Positions 5,827 through 7,114 of a DNA stretch of 7,114 nucleotides are shown one piece after another (positions within the stretch are counted from its first letter, which is position 1; every line of letters starts with the position of its first letter). Made by a program: the position numbers and the translations under genes. The notes beneath the pieces were generated by a model that saw only the letters and a program-made list of their open reading frames with translations, was not told the origin of the DNA and did not search any database. The stretch is from B16-G9 sp964400655 (GTDB lineage Bacteria > Bacteroidota > Bacteroidia > Bacteroidales > F082), in the NCBI GenBank assembly GCA_964400655.1, contig CAYNVN010000156.1, forward strand, positions 1-7,114. The letters are read 5' to 3'.

Positions 5827-6411
5827 ATGCCTAAGAATAAAGGTAAAAAGGATAAATCGGGAAATCATGTTAAAACAAAAGCAAACAAACAGTTCCTGAA
5901 GCAATTTGCCCCTTTAATGACTGCCGTTATATTGTGGATAGCCACAAGCACGATATTACACTTACCTTCCATTAAAGATGAAGTTGCCGCATTCTTTATT
6001 AATTTCACATTACAATCATCGCTTTTATTTGGTAAAATCTTTTTTATACCCATGCAAAGCAGCGCATTCCCGTTTATTACAATTGGCGGCTACACCATGC
6101 AAATTGTGATGGAATGTACCGCCTATAATTTCTATATTTTCGTATTTTTCCTAAGCCTCTTATCGCCGGTTAGTTTCAAACAAAGAGTTATTACATTACT
6201 GATATTTTTTGCAGCAGTATTTTTTGTAAATAATTTAAGATTTATAACGGTTGGCTATATAGGCAGCTACTCTCAACAGCTATTTCATTTGGTACACGAT
6301 TATTTATGGAATATCCTTTTCGGGTTTCTGGTTTTTTTAATATGGGCATGGAGGTATAATAAAACTTATTATGCCGGAGATGAAAATGGTAACACTGAAA
6401 ATATTAATTAA
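5827..6411 (+). CDS. exosortase-family transpeptidase, XrtH-like
   Basis: A 194-aa inner-membrane protein, about the length of the compact exosortases. The family's catalytic triad can be placed: Cys97 in M-E-C-T-A-Y, Arg138 in N-N-L-R-F-I, and His157 in H-D-Y-L-W-N. The order and spacing, the H-x-Y-L-W element and the Y-I-G after the Arg resemble exosortase H. The first 25 residues are highly basic (9 Lys) and should be cytoplasmic. Hydrophobic segments lie at about 27-46, 52-78, 100-113, 119-135 and 160-176. Exosortases are thought to cut substrates at a C-terminal signal in the membrane and transfer them to a cell-surface acceptor. The likely substrate is encoded just upstream. No convincing promoter lies between the terminator and the ATG, so expression may rely on read-through. 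The stop overlaps the next ATG by one base (TAATG). Confidence 0.82.
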   Translation: MPKNKGKKDKSGNHVKTKANKQFLKQFAPLMTAVILWIATSTILHLPSIKDEVAAFFINFTLQSSLLFGKIFFIPMQSSAFPFITIGGYTMQIVMECTAYNFYIFVFFLSLLSPVSFKQRVITLLIFFAAVFFVNNLRFITVGYIGSYSQQLFHLVHDYLWNILFGFLVFLIWAWRYNKTYYAGDENGNTENIN

Positions 6412-6965
6412 TGGTATCCGCTAAAATGAATAATTACCTTGCTTCAAGCCGAAACAAAATAATCTTGTTGATCGCAATTTCATTGTTGATCTTTACGCTA
6501 TGGGAGACGGGGTTTGAAAAAAAATATGAAGAAGCCTTAGTTAGCGTTACGAATGTAACACTCAATATTGTAAAAAAAGATACGCATATAAAACTTGAAG
6601 AAACCGCTAACAACAATTCATACCAATTCAGGGTTTATACACGCATACAAGGGCGGAAAGGAAATTATCCACAGGAAACCGGTGGTTTAATGGAACCATT
6701 TGTTATTGTTTTATCATGGCAGTTATTTCTGTTTTTTGTTATAAATAAAAAAACGGCATTTAAACTTCTTGCTGTTAATATCAGCGTATTTATGGCAATA
6801 CAGGTATTGTTTCTGTATTTCTTAACAGGATATTACAATTCTGCGATTCAAAAATTTCTGTTCGACATGATGCTTGATAACTTCTATATTATTGCCCTGA
6901 TATTAGTAATAAAAGACAATATGCTCTACCCTGTATTTAAAAGGCCTCTCCAAATTCAGCCATAA
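6411..6965 (+). CDS. putative exosortase-associated membrane protein
   Basis: A 184-aa membrane protein, translationally coupled to the exosortase through TAATG at 6409-6413. It has one N-terminal helix (about 16-33), then a soluble, probably periplasmic segment (34-93, with V-S-V-T-N-V-T-L-N-I-V and Y-Q-F-R-V-Y-T-R-I strands), then helices at about 95-111, 117-138 and 155-168. Proteins of this length and layout are found beside exosortase H genes as associated membrane proteins; the resemblance is in layout and position, since I recognise no diagnostic motif. M-E-P-F at 94-97 opens the second helix, where those partners often have a proline. It probably assists substrate processing or acceptor transfer. 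A second in-frame ATG at 6426 is possible, but the coupling supports 6411. Confidence 0.6.
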   Translation: MVSAKMNNYLASSRNKIILLIAISLLIFTLWETGFEKKYEEALVSVTNVTLNIVKKDTHIKLEETANNNSYQFRVYTRIQGRKGNYPQETGGLMEPFVIVLSWQLFLFFVINKKTAFKLLAVNISVFMAIQVLFLYFLTGYYNSAIQKFLFDMMLDNFYIIALILVIKDNMLYPVFKRPLQIQP

Positions 6966-6967
6966 TG

Positions 6968-6985
6968 TTAACAATTTATTGTCAA
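6968..6985. repeat. imperfect palindrome upstream of the last promoter
   Basis: TTAACAATTTATTGTCAA is an 18-base palindrome with one mismatched pair (6970 with 6983) and a perfect core ACAAT-TT-ATTGT. It is centred at 6976.5, about 60 bases upstream of the start site expected from the promoter at 7002-7032, where activators of the Crp/Fnr type often bind. It has no G/C-rich stem and no T-tract, so it is unlikely to terminate transcription. Confidence 0.3.
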
Positions 6986-7001
6986 TATGTTTTTTAATTA
7001 C

Positions 7002-7032
7002 TTTGCAAATTCCATAAATTTTATTATTTTTG
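7002..7032 (+). promoter_or_regulatory. complete Bacteroidota promoter (TTTG, 19 nt, TATTTTTG)
   Basis: TTTG at 7002-7005, a 19-base spacer, and TATTTTTG at 7025-7032 match the Bacteroidota housekeeping consensus at both elements. Transcription should start near 7036, giving a leader of about 32 bases before the ATG at 7068. It is the best promoter match in the window and shows that the last gene is transcribed independently of the exosortase genes. Confidence 0.75.
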
Positions 7033-7067
7033 CCTTTTAAAAATGAACTTTTTATAAAATTACGAAT

Positions 7068-7114
7068 ATGAAAAAATTACTTAGAATTTTAGTAGTGGTA
7101 AGCTTCTTAACTGC
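7068..7114 (+). CDS. start of an exported protein (cut by window end)
   Basis: The visible 15 codons and a bit read MKKLLRILVVVSFLT, followed by an Ala codon. This is the start of a Sec or lipoprotein signal peptide: basic n-region, then a hydrophobic core. The gene continues beyond the window, so nothing can be said of its product. It might be a second exosortase substrate or an unrelated exported protein. Confidence 0.7.
   Translation, partial: MKKLLRILVVVSFLT

Overview
The window looks like chromosomal DNA from a Bacteroidota bacterium, probably Bacteroidales or Marinilabiliales-like, though the exact lineage cannot be fixed from sequence alone. The evidence is the promoter style (TTTG, about 19 nt, TAnnTTTG, seen complete at 7002-7032), the lack of Shine-Dalgarno sequences, the A+T-rich spacers and the gene families present. 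No tRNA, rRNA, insertion sequence or CRISPR array is visible.

Region 1 (about 1-3049, + strand) is a very compact four-gene operon: a DUF1858 plus two-DUF2249 protein, a 12-helix haem-copper-oxidase/NnrS-like membrane protein, a MIP18-family (DUF59) Fe-S assembly factor, and an Rrf2-family regulator with three cluster-type cysteines. Genes overlap by 1 and 4 bases or are 2 bases apart. A TAnnTTTG promoter and an A/T-rich dyad precede the operon. An intrinsic terminator follows it, lying inside the 3' end of the convergent next gene. The families suggest a nitric-oxide or redox response module with its own Fe-S sensor.

Region 2 (3018-4825, - strand) holds a putative outer-membrane beta-barrel protein followed downstream by a lipoprotein with PD40 beta-propeller repeats. 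The pair is read from a promoter so close to the start codon that the mRNA may be nearly leaderless.

Region 3 (about 4940-6965, + strand) is the most interesting part: a compact protein-sorting module. A secreted protein ends in a three-part sorting signal (V-P-V-S-N-W, hydrophobic helix, R-Y-R-R). It is followed by a small exosortase-family transpeptidase with visible Cys97, Arg138 and His157, and then by a TAATG-coupled membrane protein that looks like an exosortase partner. The arrangement resembles the XrtH / IPTL-CTERM systems of other phyla, but with a different signal and a single neighbouring substrate. A strong hairpin terminator lies between substrate and enzyme, which would give much substrate and little enzyme. 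The substrate promoter is wrapped in repeated TTTCGTT motifs, including a perfect inverted repeat over the -7 box.

Region 4 (about 6966-7114) has a full promoter and the first 15 codons of another exported protein, cut by the window edge.
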